Shown here in pieces: positions 28,425 to 37,766 of a stretch of DNA of 64,000 nucleotides. The stretch lies in contig JAOADV010000009.1 in the NCBI GenBank assembly GCA_026417135.1, positions 1 through 64,000 of the forward strand, read 5' to 3'. The stretch comes from Ignavibacteria bacterium. GTDB lineage: Bacteria > Bacteroidota > Ignavibacteria > Kapaibacteriales > UBA2268. The notes under the pieces were generated by a model that was given only the letters and a program-made list of their open reading frames with translations, did not search any database and was not told the origin of the DNA. How positions within the stretch are numbered: position 1 is the stretch's first letter; the number at the start of each line of letters is the position of its first letter. The position numbers were made by a program, and so were the translations under genes.

Positions 28425-28748
28425 ATGAATGAGAAAAAAGAACCTCAAACAATTCAACAGCAAATCAATATTGAACTCGGCGAAAAGGAGGCAGAAGGAA
28501 TTTATTCCAATCTGGTAATTCTTTCCCATAGTCCCGCGGAATTTGTGTTCGATTTTACAAGGATATTGCCAGGTTTGGCAAAAGGACGAGTTCACGCAAG
28601 AATAATAATGACACCCCAACACGCTAAGTTGTTTATGCGTGCCTTGATTGAAAATATACAAAACTACGAGAATCAGTATGGCGAAATAAATATCGACCGA
28701 AGTGACAGAATTTTCTCTGGGATGGGGAATCTTCCCAAAATCAACTAA
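28425..28748 (+). CDS. DUF3467 family protein
   Basis: 107 residues, no signal peptide. The sequence NIELGEKEAEGIYSNLVILSHSPAEFVFDF followed by RILPGLAKGRVHARIIMTPQHAKLFMRALIENI matches the DUF3467 family, a small protein conserved across many bacteria with no established function. A GAGG ribosome binding site precedes the ATG. It is likely co-transcribed with the TPR gene upstream. Confidence 0.85.
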   Translation: MNEKKEPQTIQQQINIELGEKEAEGIYSNLVILSHSPAEFVFDFTRILPGLAKGRVHARIIMTPQHAKLFMRALIENIQNYENQYGEINIDRSDRIFSGMGNLPKIN

Positions 28749-28971
28749 TTAAGCGATTTAAGCGATAATCTCTGGGCATAGCCGTAGTTTTTTGTGGTTC
28801 ATTTTCCATAATTTTTTTGAAAGTAACTTCCTACGACAATTGTAGTTGTGTCGAATGTAAAGTAACGAACAAATTTGACTTTGTTTTCGAATGTTTCCAT
28901 TACAAATAGAATTTTCTTTTCATCTGTGTTAATTTACTTTATTATTTTTAAAAATTTCAATCGAGGGAAAG

Positions 28972-30684
28972 TTGGAAAGTGGCAGACTTGTTCTAATTTT
29001 ACATACTCATTTGCCTTGGGTGATTCACCATGGAAAATCTCCTCACGGTGTCGATTGGCTCAACGAAGCTGTTGCTGAATGTTATATACCATTGCTAAAT
29101 GTATTTAATGAATTGTTAGAACAGAACATTGTCCCTAAAATTAACATAGACATCTCCCCAGTTTTGTGTGAACAACTTGAACATCCGGATTTTCCAAAGA
29201 TATTTGAAAATTATTGCAAGGAAAAAATCGAACTTGCACGTATCGACGAGTTAAATTTTACTAAATGGTCCTACCATCCACATCATATTTACTTGACTAA
29301 GTATTGGCAAAACTGGTATGCACAACGACTTGAAGACTTTCGCAACAAATACTCCTGCTCGATAGTAAAAGCATTTAAAAAGCTTCAAGACGAAGGAGCA
29401 ATCGAAATTTTAACTTGTGCTGCTACACACGGATACTTACCGTTACTTGGCGAAGATAGGAGTGTCGAATTACAAATTCGTCTTGCAGTGGAAAATTACA
29501 AGAAGTTTTTCCAACGAGAACCACGCGGGATTTGGCTTCCAGAATGTGCCTATCGCCCAGCTTATGTTTGGAAATCATTCATCCCAGTCAACCCCTATCA
29601 CCAAGAAAAACTCCGCCCCGGGATTGAACAAATTCTTGCAAAATACAATCTAAAATACTTCGTTACAGACCAAAATCTTCTCGAACGCTCCATCGTTCTT
29701 GGAAAATTTACAGACAAATCCAACGAGAAATTTCAAGAGTTTCAACCAAACGAAACTTGGGGCTACGATTTTAGCCCTCTTCAATTGGTTCATATTTCCT
29801 CGAGTAAGAAAGTCGAATATGGAACAAGTGTTGTATTTACAAGGCATCAAGCAATTTCGATGCAAGTTTGGAGCGGAGAAATTGGATATCCCGCCGAGCC
29901 CGATTATTTGGATTTTCATAAAAGACATCTCGATTCCTTCCTTCGATATTGGAGAGTAACCGATAAAAAGGCAGATATGCTTTACAAAACACTTTACTAC
30001 CCAGAGTCCACCCCCAAAAAAATCGACTTGCAAAGTAATCATTTTATCCACCATATTGAAAATACTTTGAATTGGTATTTCAATTCAACTAAAAGGAGTG
30101 GGACACTTTGTACACCATTCGACACTGAACTTTTTGGGCATTGGTGGTTCGAGGGGCCAGAATTTATCCGTGCTGTAATTCGTGGTATTAATTTCTCGCC
30201 GTGGGTAAAGATGGCAACTTGTAGCGAAGAAATATTCCGAGTTCAGCCTAAATTTGTAGTGCAACTACCCGAAGGTTCTTGGGGGGTGAACAATAACCAC
30301 GATGTTTGGAGCAACCCCGATACGTTTTGGACTTGGGAGGCAATTTATAATAATGAAAACCGACTTAGAGCATTTTATGAAACACATTTACAACATCCAA
30401 TCGATGGAACTCTTGAAAGAATTTTAAAACAAGCCCTTCGTGAACTCCTTCTACTTCAAGCTTCGGACTGGCAATTTCTTATTTATACCAAATCTGCAAA
30501 GGACTACGCTGAACAGAGATTTTCGTACCACAATTCGGACTTTAATCGACTGATGAACTTGGCAGACCAATTTTTACAAACCAAAACTATCAGCTCCGAA
30601 GATTTGCTCTATCTCGAAGAAACAGAAAACCGTAATTCCTTATTTCCCGAACTTGACCTAAAATGGTGGAATTTTTCGTTATAA
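28972..30684 (+). CDS. GH57 1,4-alpha-glucan branching enzyme with DUF1957 domain
   Basis: 570 residues, starting with TTG at 28972 behind GAGGGA. The N-terminus LVLILHTHLPWVIHHG is the GH57 opening motif. The likely nucleophile is Glu191 in WLPECAYRP and the acid/base is Asp384 in FDTELFGHWWFEGPEF, both as in characterised GH57 branching enzymes. A helical DUF1957-type C-terminal domain (about 450-560) includes LLLLQASDWQFLIYT. The enzyme makes alpha-1,6 branches in glycogen-like polymers. The next gene, a flippase, starts one base after its stop, though a metabolic link is not obvious. No glycogen synthase is in the window. Confidence 0.92.
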   Translation: MESGRLVLILHTHLPWVIHHGKSPHGVDWLNEAVAECYIPLLNVFNELLEQNIVPKINIDISPVLCEQLEHPDFPKIFENYCKEKIELARIDELNFTKWSYHPHHIYLTKYWQNWYAQRLEDFRNKYSCSIVKAFKKLQDEGAIEILTCAATHGYLPLLGEDRSVELQIRLAVENYKKFFQREPRGIWLPECAYRPAYVWKSFIPVNPYHQEKLRPGIEQILAKYNLKYFVTDQNLLERSIVLGKFTDKSNEKFQEFQPNETWGYDFSPLQLVHISSSKKVEYGTSVVFTRHQAISMQVWSGEIGYPAEPDYLDFHKRHLDSFLRYWRVTDKKADMLYKTLYYPESTPKKIDLQSNHFIHHIENTLNWYFNSTKRSGTLCTPFDTELFGHWWFEGPEFIRAVIRGINFSPWVKMATCSEEIFRVQPKFVVQLPEGSWGVNNNHDVWSNPDTFWTWEAIYNNENRLRAFYETHLQHPIDGTLERILKQALRELLLLQASDWQFLIYTKSAKDYAEQRFSYHNSDFNRLMNLADQFLQTKTISSEDLLYLEETENRNSLFPELDLKWWNFSL

Positions 30685-30685
30685 A

Positions 30686-32092
30686 ATGCAAAAAATTTTA
30701 AAGAATACTCTTTTAGTCGCTACCGCAGAGATAACAAGCAAAGGGATAACCGCTATATCTACAATTCTATTAGTTCGAATTCTCGCCCCCGAAGGATTTG
30801 GAATCTATGCTTTTACGCTTACATTAATCGCATATTTTATAGGGTTTATCCATTCCGGCGTTTACTCCATTGGCGTTCGCGAGATTTCGAAATATCGAGA
30901 ACTTACTATTAAATATTTCAATAACGCCCTTGTCGTAAAATTTTTCAACTTTTTCCTTTCTTTTATTACATTGCTAATAATAATCTTCCTTATACAAAAA
31001 CCTTTGGATTCGAAAATAACTTTTTTACTTGTTGGGATTTACTTATTTCTTATGGTTTTTCATATCGATTGGATTTTTCGTGGCACCGACAAAATGGAAG
31101 TTCCCGCGTTAGGTGGAATCATACAAGGATTAACTTTTTTGTTAATGATAATATTCTTCGTCAAAACTCCGAACGATGTACGAGTAGCTGTAATTGTATA
31201 TATCCTTTCTTGGGCACTTTCGATAATTCTTCAAAATGCAATATTTTTCAAAACTTTTAAACCTAAAATCTTTCAATTCGAGAAAAACAGTTCTTTCGAA
31301 TTATTCAGAAATTCTTTACCAATTGCTCTTTCCAGTTTAATTATAGCAATCTACGGAAATCTTAATGTTTTTATTTTGAATTTGTTCAAAGGCGACTACG
31401 AGACGGGAATTTATTCTGCAATGACAAGAATTATTGTCCTCCTTTTTTTGCCGAATAATATTTTGCAAATCTCTTTTTTCCCAGAAATTTCTCGTGGTGT
31501 ACTCGATGGCTCGTTTAAAATAAGGCAAAGGCAATACATTCTTTCTGCCTTCCTTGTTGTATACATACTTATCTTCGCTATTTTTGGTTACTCGAAAGAA
31601 TTTATCTTACTGCTTTTTGGAGAAAAATACCTCGAAGGGGAAATAATACTAAAAATAGCTCTGGCTTCGACGATTTTTGCCTATCTTTCTTCTACATTGA
31701 TACTTGCCAGTATCGCTTTAGAAAAACAAAAGGTTTTTCTTTGGACTACGATTATTGGAGTGATTACATCGCTGATTGCTAATTTAATCTTTGTGCCGAT
31801 TTATAGCGGGATTGGAGCTGCAATCTCGCTCTTTCTTACTGAATTGACTGTTTTCCTTGGGGCAGCATTTTTTTCCAGAGGTCATAGCTTGCTTAGTCAA
31901 TACAAAGTGGTGATTGCCCCTTTTATTTTAGGTGTTGCTTCATTATTAGTTTCGAAGGCTGTTTCGGTATATTTAGGTTTTTATTTTGGTTTGCTTACTT
32001 TTGTTTTTATATTTGTTTCAAGCATATTTCTACTTAAAATACTTTCTTTCAATCAATTAATTGAGTTAATAAAATCCCAAAAAAATAGTTAA
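30686..32092 (+). CDS. Polysaccharide flippase (MOP/Wzx-like)
   Basis: 468 residues with about 12-14 predicted membrane helices. The N-terminus (LLVATAEITSKGITAISTILLVRILAPEGFGIYAF) is typical of Wzx/RfbX-type O-antigen or capsule repeat-unit flippases of the MOP superfamily. The pattern GTDKMEVPALGGIIQGL and a C-terminal YSGIGAAISLFLTEL support this. It would move lipid-linked oligosaccharides across the inner membrane. No adjacent glycosyltransferase cluster is present. The palindrome array at 32160-32281 follows its stop. Confidence 0.88.
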   Translation: MQKILKNTLLVATAEITSKGITAISTILLVRILAPEGFGIYAFTLTLIAYFIGFIHSGVYSIGVREISKYRELTIKYFNNALVVKFFNFFLSFITLLIIIFLIQKPLDSKITFLLVGIYLFLMVFHIDWIFRGTDKMEVPALGGIIQGLTFLLMIIFFVKTPNDVRVAVIVYILSWALSIILQNAIFFKTFKPKIFQFEKNSSFELFRNSLPIALSSLIIAIYGNLNVFILNLFKGDYETGIYSAMTRIIVLLFLPNNILQISFFPEISRGVLDGSFKIRQRQYILSAFLVVYILIFAIFGYSKEFILLLFGEKYLEGEIILKIALASTIFAYLSSTLILASIALEKQKVFLWTTIIGVITSLIANLIFVPIYSGIGAAISLFLTELTVFLGAAFFSRGHSLLSQYKVVIAPFILGVASLLVSKAVSVYLGFYFGLLTFVFIFVSSIFLLKILSFNQLIELIKSQKNS

Positions 32093-32159
32093 ACTTAGTT
32101 TGCCAATTAACAAATTGGTTGACCATCATAAATCTTTTGAGAAAATTTTCTCCACCACT

Positions 32160-32281
32160 TGGTAGCACAGGCTTCCAGCCTGTGCCCTTGAAGTAACAAA
32201 AGCTTCCAGCTTTCGTAAAGTATTTTCTGCTGGAAAGGATTCCAGCACTATTTCACGCCAGGCAAGATTCTTGCCCTACCA
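32160..32281. repeat. Array of four perfect palindromes bounded by TGGTAG/CTACCA
   Basis: Between convergent genes lies a 122-base unit whose ends are inverted copies, TGGTAG and CTACCA. Inside are four hairpins: GCACAGGCT-TCC-AGCCTGTGC (32165-32185), AAAGCT-TCC-AGCTTT (32199-32213), TGCTGGAA-AGGA-TTCCAGCA (32228-32247) and GGCAAG-ATT-CTTGCC (32261-32275). It is far more GC-rich and ordered than the surrounding DNA. Related words recur at 41528-41597. It could be a REP-like dispersed element or a multi-hairpin transcript end. Confidence 0.75.
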
Positions 32282-32298
32282 TCTAATGGTTAGCTGTT

Positions 32299-33336
32299 TC
32301 ATTTATTTTTTATAACGAAAGAGTTTAGCGCCAAAAGTATTTTGCTTCGACGCTCCGACAGTATAAGCTCGATTAAAATTAAAAGCAAGGCTGGAATTAG
32401 GGTATATTGATATTGTGATTCAAAGTGTGAAAATATCTTTGTTTCGAACTCTTGTTTCTCCATTTTGGCTATTTTATCGACGATTTCGTTTAAATCGGGG
32501 TCGATTCCAGAGTTTAGAATGAATTCACCATTTCCGATACTCGCAATTCTTTCGAGCATCATTGGGTCGACCTTGCTTGTAACGACCGAACCATATTTGT
32601 CCTTTAAAAACATTTTCGTCCCATTAACTACGATTGGGATAGGTCCTCCGGTTAGAGTCCCCATACCAATGGTGTGAATTACGAAATTGTGTCGGACAGC
32701 ATTTTTTGCTGAGCTTATTGCATCGTCTTCGTGATTTTCGCCGTCGCTAATTATAATCAAAGCTTTTTTTCGCTTTTCGTCGAAAGAGAAATGTTCTATA
32801 GCCAAGTCGATAGCCGAACCTATTGCAGTTCCTTGGGTGGGAACTATATCCGTATCGATATTTGTGGTAAAGAGCTTTGCAGCGGAGTAATCTGTTGTCA
32901 AAGGAAGTTGGATGAATGCTTCACCAGCGAACACAATTATTCCAATTCTATCGTTGACAAGGTTGTCTATTAGTTTCATTATCATTTTTTTTGCGCGTTC
33001 TAACCTATTTGGCTTGATATCTTCGGCTTTCATACTGTTGGAAACATCTAAAGCAATAACAATATCGACGCCTTTTCGTTTCCCTTCGATTAACTTTGTT
33101 CCAACAATAGGATTTGCAAGAGTTAGAATTATAAAAGTTAATGCAAGAGCAACAAGCCCAAACTTTACATAAGGCTTGATTGGGGAATAATCTTCCATTA
33201 AGGAATAAATAAGGTGCTGGTTACCGAATTTTTGAATTGCCTTTTCACGGAAAATCCGTAGGATTATGAAAACGACAAAAAGGATTGCAATTAAAATAAA
33301 TCCCCAAAAGTAATGGACATTTTGGAACGTGAACAT
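32299..33336 (-). CDS. BatA/BatB-like VWA-domain membrane protein
   Basis: 345 residues. Two N-terminal membrane helices (about 9-28 and 57-75) and one near the C-terminus flank a von Willebrand factor A domain. The metal site (MIDAS) is intact: D97-V-S99-N-S101, a Thr in PTQGTAIGSAI, and the Asp of IISDGENH. This is the Bacteroidota Bat (aerotolerance) type. Family members are usually grouped with a MoxR ATPase, which is not here. It lies 18 nt after the DUF1573 gene on the same strand. Confidence 0.88.
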   Translation of the reverse strand: MFTFQNVHYFWGFILIAILFVVFIILRIFREKAIQKFGNQHLIYSLMEDYSPIKPYVKFGLVALALTFIILTLANPIVGTKLIEGKRKGVDIVIALDVSNSMKAEDIKPNRLERAKKMIMKLIDNLVNDRIGIIVFAGEAFIQLPLTTDYSAAKLFTTNIDTDIVPTQGTAIGSAIDLAIEHFSFDEKRKKALIIISDGENHEDDAISSAKNAVRHNFVIHTIGMGTLTGGPIPIVVNGTKMFLKDKYGSVVTSKVDPMMLERIASIGNGEFILNSGIDPDLNEIVDKIAKMEKQEFETKIFSHFESQYQYTLIPALLLILIELILSERRSKILLALNSFVIKNK

Positions 33337-33354
33337 AAGGCAAAGATGGCAAAA

Positions 33355-34056
33355 TTATTTTTTAAATCCGCTAACGACCCCAAAAATTGGGATATTGATT
33401 CGTGGTACAGTTGGGTAAGTTGTTTTGAAAGTAACTCGTCCACTAAAATTTCCAACATTATCGGGAGCGACTTTTATTTCTATTACGAAATCTTCGTTTG
33501 GTTTCAGCTCTTGGTTATGCTTAATGTTAGCCCAAACAACCTTTTCTGGGTCGAAAAAAGGCTCTCTTATTAGAATTTTTTCGTCTGTGGTATTTCTTAT
33601 TACAATCTTATAAGTTCCAGTGTCTCCAACCATAATGTTCGAAATCATTACCTTTGAATCGGGGAATATACGAATAGGTGGAACATATTCGGCTTTAAGA
33701 AATAGATATGCTTCCTTTTTGTTTGGGTCGTTGCTGGTTATTGTTATAGATTTTGTAACTGGACCAGAAGCGTTCGGTAGGTATAAGCTTACATCCATAG
33801 TTGCGTATCCTTTGGGTTCTATTGCATTTTTATCGAGAGGAGCAGCTGTGCAACCACATCCGGGGCGAACAGAATAAATTATCAATGTATCGTCACCGTC
33901 GTTGTAAAGCCGAATTTTTGCTTTCAAAGGTTCTTCGGTATTTCTAACTTTACCCCAATCGTAGGTGTCGCCACAATCGAATCGCAGTTTTGGAGCAGAA
34001 TTCAAAACGAGCGAATATGCAACGACTAACAAGGCATAAATAAAAAATCTATTCAT
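33355..34056 (-). CDS. DUF1573 exported protein with Ig-like domains
   Basis: 233 residues. A signal peptide (about 1-19) precedes two beta-rich ASPM-SPD2-Hydin-like domains. The family's Cys motif PGCGCTAAP is at about 65-73, within the pattern AKIRLYNDGDDTLIIYSVRPGCGC that is diagnostic of DUF1573. The second domain starts near 125. It is probably a periplasmic or surface structural protein. It shares a strand and short spacing with the downstream VWA gene, and a TAATTTTG box lies 22 nt before its ATG. Confidence 0.88.
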   Translation of the reverse strand: MNRFFIYALLVVAYSLVLNSAPKLRFDCGDTYDWGKVRNTEEPLKAKIRLYNDGDDTLIIYSVRPGCGCTAAPLDKNAIEPKGYATMDVSLYLPNASGPVTKSITITSNDPNKKEAYLFLKAEYVPPIRIFPDSKVMISNIMVGDTGTYKIVIRNTTDEKILIREPFFDPEKVVWANIKHNQELKPNEDFVIEIKVAPDNVGNFSGRVTFKTTYPTVPRINIPIFGVVSGFKK

Positions 34057-34078
34057 ATCGGTCTAACATAAATTTTGT

Positions 34079-34086
34079 CAAAATTA
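34079..34086 (-). promoter_or_regulatory. -7 box for the DUF1573 gene
   Basis: TAATTTTG on the minus strand, 22 nt before the DUF1573 ATG. The same octamer is seen before cysS, secG, infB and the methyltransferase gene. Confidence 0.4.
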
Positions 34087-34107
34087 ATAGATGAAAAGGT
34101 AAGGATA

Positions 34108-35121
34108 TTATTGTAATACTTCGAGTTGAAATGTGGTCGAAATGAATGTAGGTATTGTAAGAGACTTATTTTGGGTTTGTGGTGTTGGAGGAAATGAGTA
34201 TAACAAACTCACGTTCTGTATAATTTTACTTTTTAGGATTAAGCCAGTACCGTAACTAACGTAAAAAATACCTTCTTGGCTTCCTTTGAGATTTGTGATA
34301 TTTACATCTCTTTCCTTTTGTTCAATCTTTTTAAAGTTAACTTTCGATTTTAAAGTGAGTTGCAAAGTGTCTCCCGAAATGGACTTTATTTGGAATTGAT
34401 TCTGTATTTCGGCTGGAAGAGGTTCTTGTATTGTTTTGATATTTGTCCATGGTTCAGAGATAGATACTGGTTTTTTTGGGTAGATTTCGAAAAACTTCTC
34501 GAAATTCTTTTTCAGTTCCGAAGAGTTAAAGAAACTGGAAATTATGTGCGAAAGCGAAGCTTTGTCAGCACCTTTAAATTCATCTTTTGCTAAGATTTCA
34601 TTTACGATGTTATTAATTAGAGAATCAACCCCAAATATTTCAACATCACTTCCATTTTTCCCAACTCGTAAATAAAACAACTTTCCTATTAGGGAATTAT
34701 AAAATGTTTCGATTGGTGTGTTTTCTTTACGCTTCTTCTTTGTGTTTAGTTCAAAGGAAATCAAAGGCGAATGTATCTTTTGTTCTATACTTTTGAAAGA
34801 AACTTCAAATAAAATCAAGCCAGTTTGCGAAATTGATTTTGGTTTTAACGAATAAACAACACTTTGTTGTTGTTTAGTTTCAACTTTTTGGGTATCGCTT
34901 GTTTGTGTTACCGTCTGTTGCATTGTAGTTTTAAACACGTATTCTTTCTCTAAAACAGGATTTAAAAAGAAGAAAATACTATCCTTCGGTTTTTGTCCTT
35001 TGGTCAGACTATCGACGGTAACTTGGTTTTTTTGTTCGACTTCTCTTTCAGAGTTTGGTTTTTGTTCGGCACATCCCAAAAGAATAATCACAGAGAAAAA
35101 GCACAAAATAATTTTTAACAT
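34108..35121 (-). CDS. Lipoprotein, DUF6263-like
   Basis: 337 residues. A lipoprotein signal ends at lipobox LLGC with Cys17, followed by a Gln/Lys/Ser-rich linker. The mature part has the pattern of DUF6263-like envelope proteins: an N-terminal KTTMQQTVTQTSD strand, VYSLKPKSISQTG, and a second half with FEIYPKKPVSISEPWTN and SGDTLQLTLKS. This assignment is from general resemblance and is moderate. The function is unknown. Its promoter faces pheT, 180 nt away. Confidence 0.65.
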   Translation of the reverse strand: MLKIILCFFSVIILLGCAEQKPNSEREVEQKNQVTVDSLTKGQKPKDSIFFFLNPVLEKEYVFKTTMQQTVTQTSDTQKVETKQQQSVVYSLKPKSISQTGLILFEVSFKSIEQKIHSPLISFELNTKKKRKENTPIETFYNSLIGKLFYLRVGKNGSDVEIFGVDSLINNIVNEILAKDEFKGADKASLSHIISSFFNSSELKKNFEKFFEIYPKKPVSISEPWTNIKTIQEPLPAEIQNQFQIKSISGDTLQLTLKSKVNFKKIEQKERDVNITNLKGSQEGIFYVSYGTGLILKSKIIQNVSLLYSFPPTPQTQNKSLTIPTFISTTFQLEVLQ

Positions 35122-35300
35122 AAAACTAATCCCTTTGAAAACACTAAATTACCATACTTTTTTAATTTAATTTGGAGAAAGTTAATAATCAATTTAAGAT
35201 TTGGTTATAAGCTGATAGGTTTTTTCCTTGCCAAAGTTAGTTAATAATACTCTTAGGAAATTTAAGTAAATTGCAAGATTTAAAAAAGTTATTTCTAAAA

Positions 35301-37718
35301 ATGCGCGTTTCTTTCAAAATCTTAAAAGAATTTGTGAACATACCCGAAACCCCAGAATATGTTGCAAAAATTTTAACTAACTTAGGGTTAGAAGTCGAAG
35401 AAATCTTTGATTTTCAAACACTCTATAAAAACTTTGTGATATCTCAAATTGTTCATTGTGAAAAAATTTCCAATACAAACTTTTTTTGTTTGTTAAGCGA
35501 TGGTCTTGTTGAACGAAAAGTTGTTTGTGGTGCTCCGAACATATCTGTTGGGCAAAAAGTTGTTCTTGCCTTGCCCGGGGCTGTTATTCCAAAGACCAAA
35601 ACCCAAATCGAGCCAACGATTATACGAGGATTTCTCTCCGAAGGAATGATTTGCAGCGAGGATGAACTTGAAATTGGAAACGTATCGGATTCAGTAATTG
35701 TTCTCCCCGATGATGCACCTATTGGCGTCGATTTTGCAAAATACATCGGTTTCGACGATTTCATCTACGAAATTGGAATTACACCGAATCGCTCGGATTG
35801 TCTTAGTCACATAGGTGTTGCTCGGGAATTATCTGCCTATTTTGGAATTCCGATGAACATTCCAAAAATCGATGTTGTAGAGTACGATGAATTAGACATA
35901 AACAAACTTGTGTCGGTTGAAATTTTAGACAAAGAGAAGTGCCCACGGTATACCGCAAGAATAATCAAGGATATCTGTGTTCGGGAATCACCGATTTGGC
36001 TTAAATCGAAGTTAATTCGGCTTGGGCTTCGTCCGATAAATGCAATAGTTGATGCAACTAATTATGTTATGATGGAGTTGGGACAGCCCCTACACGCTTT
36101 CGATTACGAAACGATTAGTGGCAAAGCTATCGTAGTTAGAACAGCCGAAGAAAATGAAAAATTCACAACACTCGATGGAAAAGAAAGAATATTGGATTCG
36201 TCGATGTTAATGATATGCGATACCGAAAAACCTATTGCTATTGGTGGTGTTATGGGGGGCGAGAACACTGAAATATCTTCGACAACGAATACAGTTCTGT
36301 TAGAATCTGCTTTTTTCGACCCAACCTCGATTCGGAAAACTTCAAAAAAATTAGGTCTAACAACTGAATCTTCGTATCGATTTGAAAGAGGCGTAGATTA
36401 TGAAAATGTCGTTCTTGCACTCCACCGTGCAGCTTCGCTTATTGCTTCGCTTGGAAATGGAAAACTTGTTGGCGGGTACATTGATATATATCCTAATAAA
36501 ATCCCCAAAAAGTATGTAAGTATTAGGTTCGAAAGAGCAAATCGTGTGATAGGAATAAACTTACCCAGAGAACAAATGGAAGAAACTTTGGCAAGGTTGG
36601 GCTTCTCAATTGAGAATAGGAAGCAAGATAGCACAACTTTCGAAGTTCCACCACACAGGTTTGATGTCGAACAAGAAATTGATTTGATTGAAGAAATTGC
36701 TCGGTTCTACGGATACGATAACATCCCAGAAAATCGAACTTTTTCGATAGAATATTCTTCTATAAGTACTAATTTGGTTCTGGAAGTTCCTCCTCTACGA
36801 GAAGAGTTTAGAAGATACTTTGTTTCTCGTGGGTTTACTGAATTTCTTACACCGAATCTATATAATCCGCATAAGATGTCTCCTTTCTACTCGGAAAAAG
36901 CTATAGAGATAGCGAATCCATTAGGGGAAGAACTTTCGATTGTCCGACCTTCGATTTTGCCATTAATGTTAGAATCCATTGCATACAATATCCGAATTGG
37001 GCAAAGAGATTTGAAAGTCTTTGAAATTGGTAAAGAATTCGTTGTCAATAAAAACGCAACAAAGTTTATCGAAGGCATAGAAGAGCGGGAAGTTCTTTGT
37101 CTTGCTCGAACTGGTTTGGCAAAACCTTTGCAATGGGGCGAACCAATACGTGAAGTTGATTTCTATGATATTCACGGCGATTTTCGACATTTTCTAAGCA
37201 CTTTTAAATTGAAGGAATTCGAGTTTTCAGTCTCCGAAGTTAACAGCTCGGTTTTTGGCTCGGAAAGTTTATCTATTCGATACAAGGATGAAAAAGTTGG
37301 CGAAATCGGTATTGTAGCAAGTTCAATAAATAAGATTTTCGATATCGAGCAAAGTATTTACATCGGTTATCTTTTCTTGGATAAGATTTATTCGTTCGAA
37401 AGAGAATCGCCCAAGTTCGAAAAGATTTCTCCTTATCCAGTTGTCCGAAGAGATTTAGCATTTGTTTTGGACGAGTCGGTTACAGCAGAAGATATTACCC
37501 GTATAATTTGGACTTATGGTGGGAATTGTTTACGCAACGTTGTTTTGTTCGATGTCTATCGAGGGAAAAAAATCGGGGAAGGAAAAAAGAATTTGGCATT
37601 TGCTTTATTTTTTAACTCCGACCAAAAAACCTTAGTTGACGAGGAAGTTGATAGCTGGATAAACACTATTGTGGAACAAGTTCGTGAAAAAACTGGGGGA
37701 GAGCTGAGAATTTTCTAA
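35301..37718 (+). CDS. pheT: Phenylalanine-tRNA ligase beta subunit
   Basis: 805 residues from the ATG at 35301, which gives the family N-terminus MRVSFKILKEFVNIPE; a TTG ten codons upstream is unlikely. It pairs with PheS to charge tRNA(Phe). Domains in order: a tRNA-binding EMAP-like domain (about 38-150), B3/B4 editing domain (about 210-390), B5 (about 400-475), a catalytic-core-like domain, and the C-terminal FDX-ACB anticodon domain (about 710-805, FEKISPYPVVRRDLAF). pheS is not next to it, unlike the usual pheST operon. A coiled-coil gene follows 48 nt downstream. Confidence 0.96.
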   Translation: MRVSFKILKEFVNIPETPEYVAKILTNLGLEVEEIFDFQTLYKNFVISQIVHCEKISNTNFFCLLSDGLVERKVVCGAPNISVGQKVVLALPGAVIPKTKTQIEPTIIRGFLSEGMICSEDELEIGNVSDSVIVLPDDAPIGVDFAKYIGFDDFIYEIGITPNRSDCLSHIGVARELSAYFGIPMNIPKIDVVEYDELDINKLVSVEILDKEKCPRYTARIIKDICVRESPIWLKSKLIRLGLRPINAIVDATNYVMMELGQPLHAFDYETISGKAIVVRTAEENEKFTTLDGKERILDSSMLMICDTEKPIAIGGVMGGENTEISSTTNTVLLESAFFDPTSIRKTSKKLGLTTESSYRFERGVDYENVVLALHRAASLIASLGNGKLVGGYIDIYPNKIPKKYVSIRFERANRVIGINLPREQMEETLARLGFSIENRKQDSTTFEVPPHRFDVEQEIDLIEEIARFYGYDNIPENRTFSIEYSSISTNLVLEVPPLREEFRRYFVSRGFTEFLTPNLYNPHKMSPFYSEKAIEIANPLGEELSIVRPSILPLMLESIAYNIRIGQRDLKVFEIGKEFVVNKNATKFIEGIEEREVLCLARTGLAKPLQWGEPIREVDFYDIHGDFRHFLSTFKLKEFEFSVSEVNSSVFGSESLSIRYKDEKVGEIGIVASSINKIFDIEQSIYIGYLFLDKIYSFERESPKFEKISPYPVVRRDLAFVLDESVTAEDITRIIWTYGGNCLRNVVLFDVYRGKKIGEGKKNLAFALFFNSDQKTLVDEEVDSWINTIVEQVREKTGGELRIF

Positions 37719-37766
37719 TTGCTTGTTTCTATTGAACTTAATAATTTAGTTTTTTAAATATGTTAA

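Noticed and set aside
28799-28900. A 33-residue minus-strand frame upstream of the GH57 gene
   Set aside because: It has two TTC-GA codon pairs like host genes, but no ribosome binding site and no recognised family; too weak to list.
32103-32118. Small hairpin CCAATT-AACA-AATTGG after the flippase gene
   Set aside because: Six-base AT-rich stem without T-tract; too weak to call a terminator.
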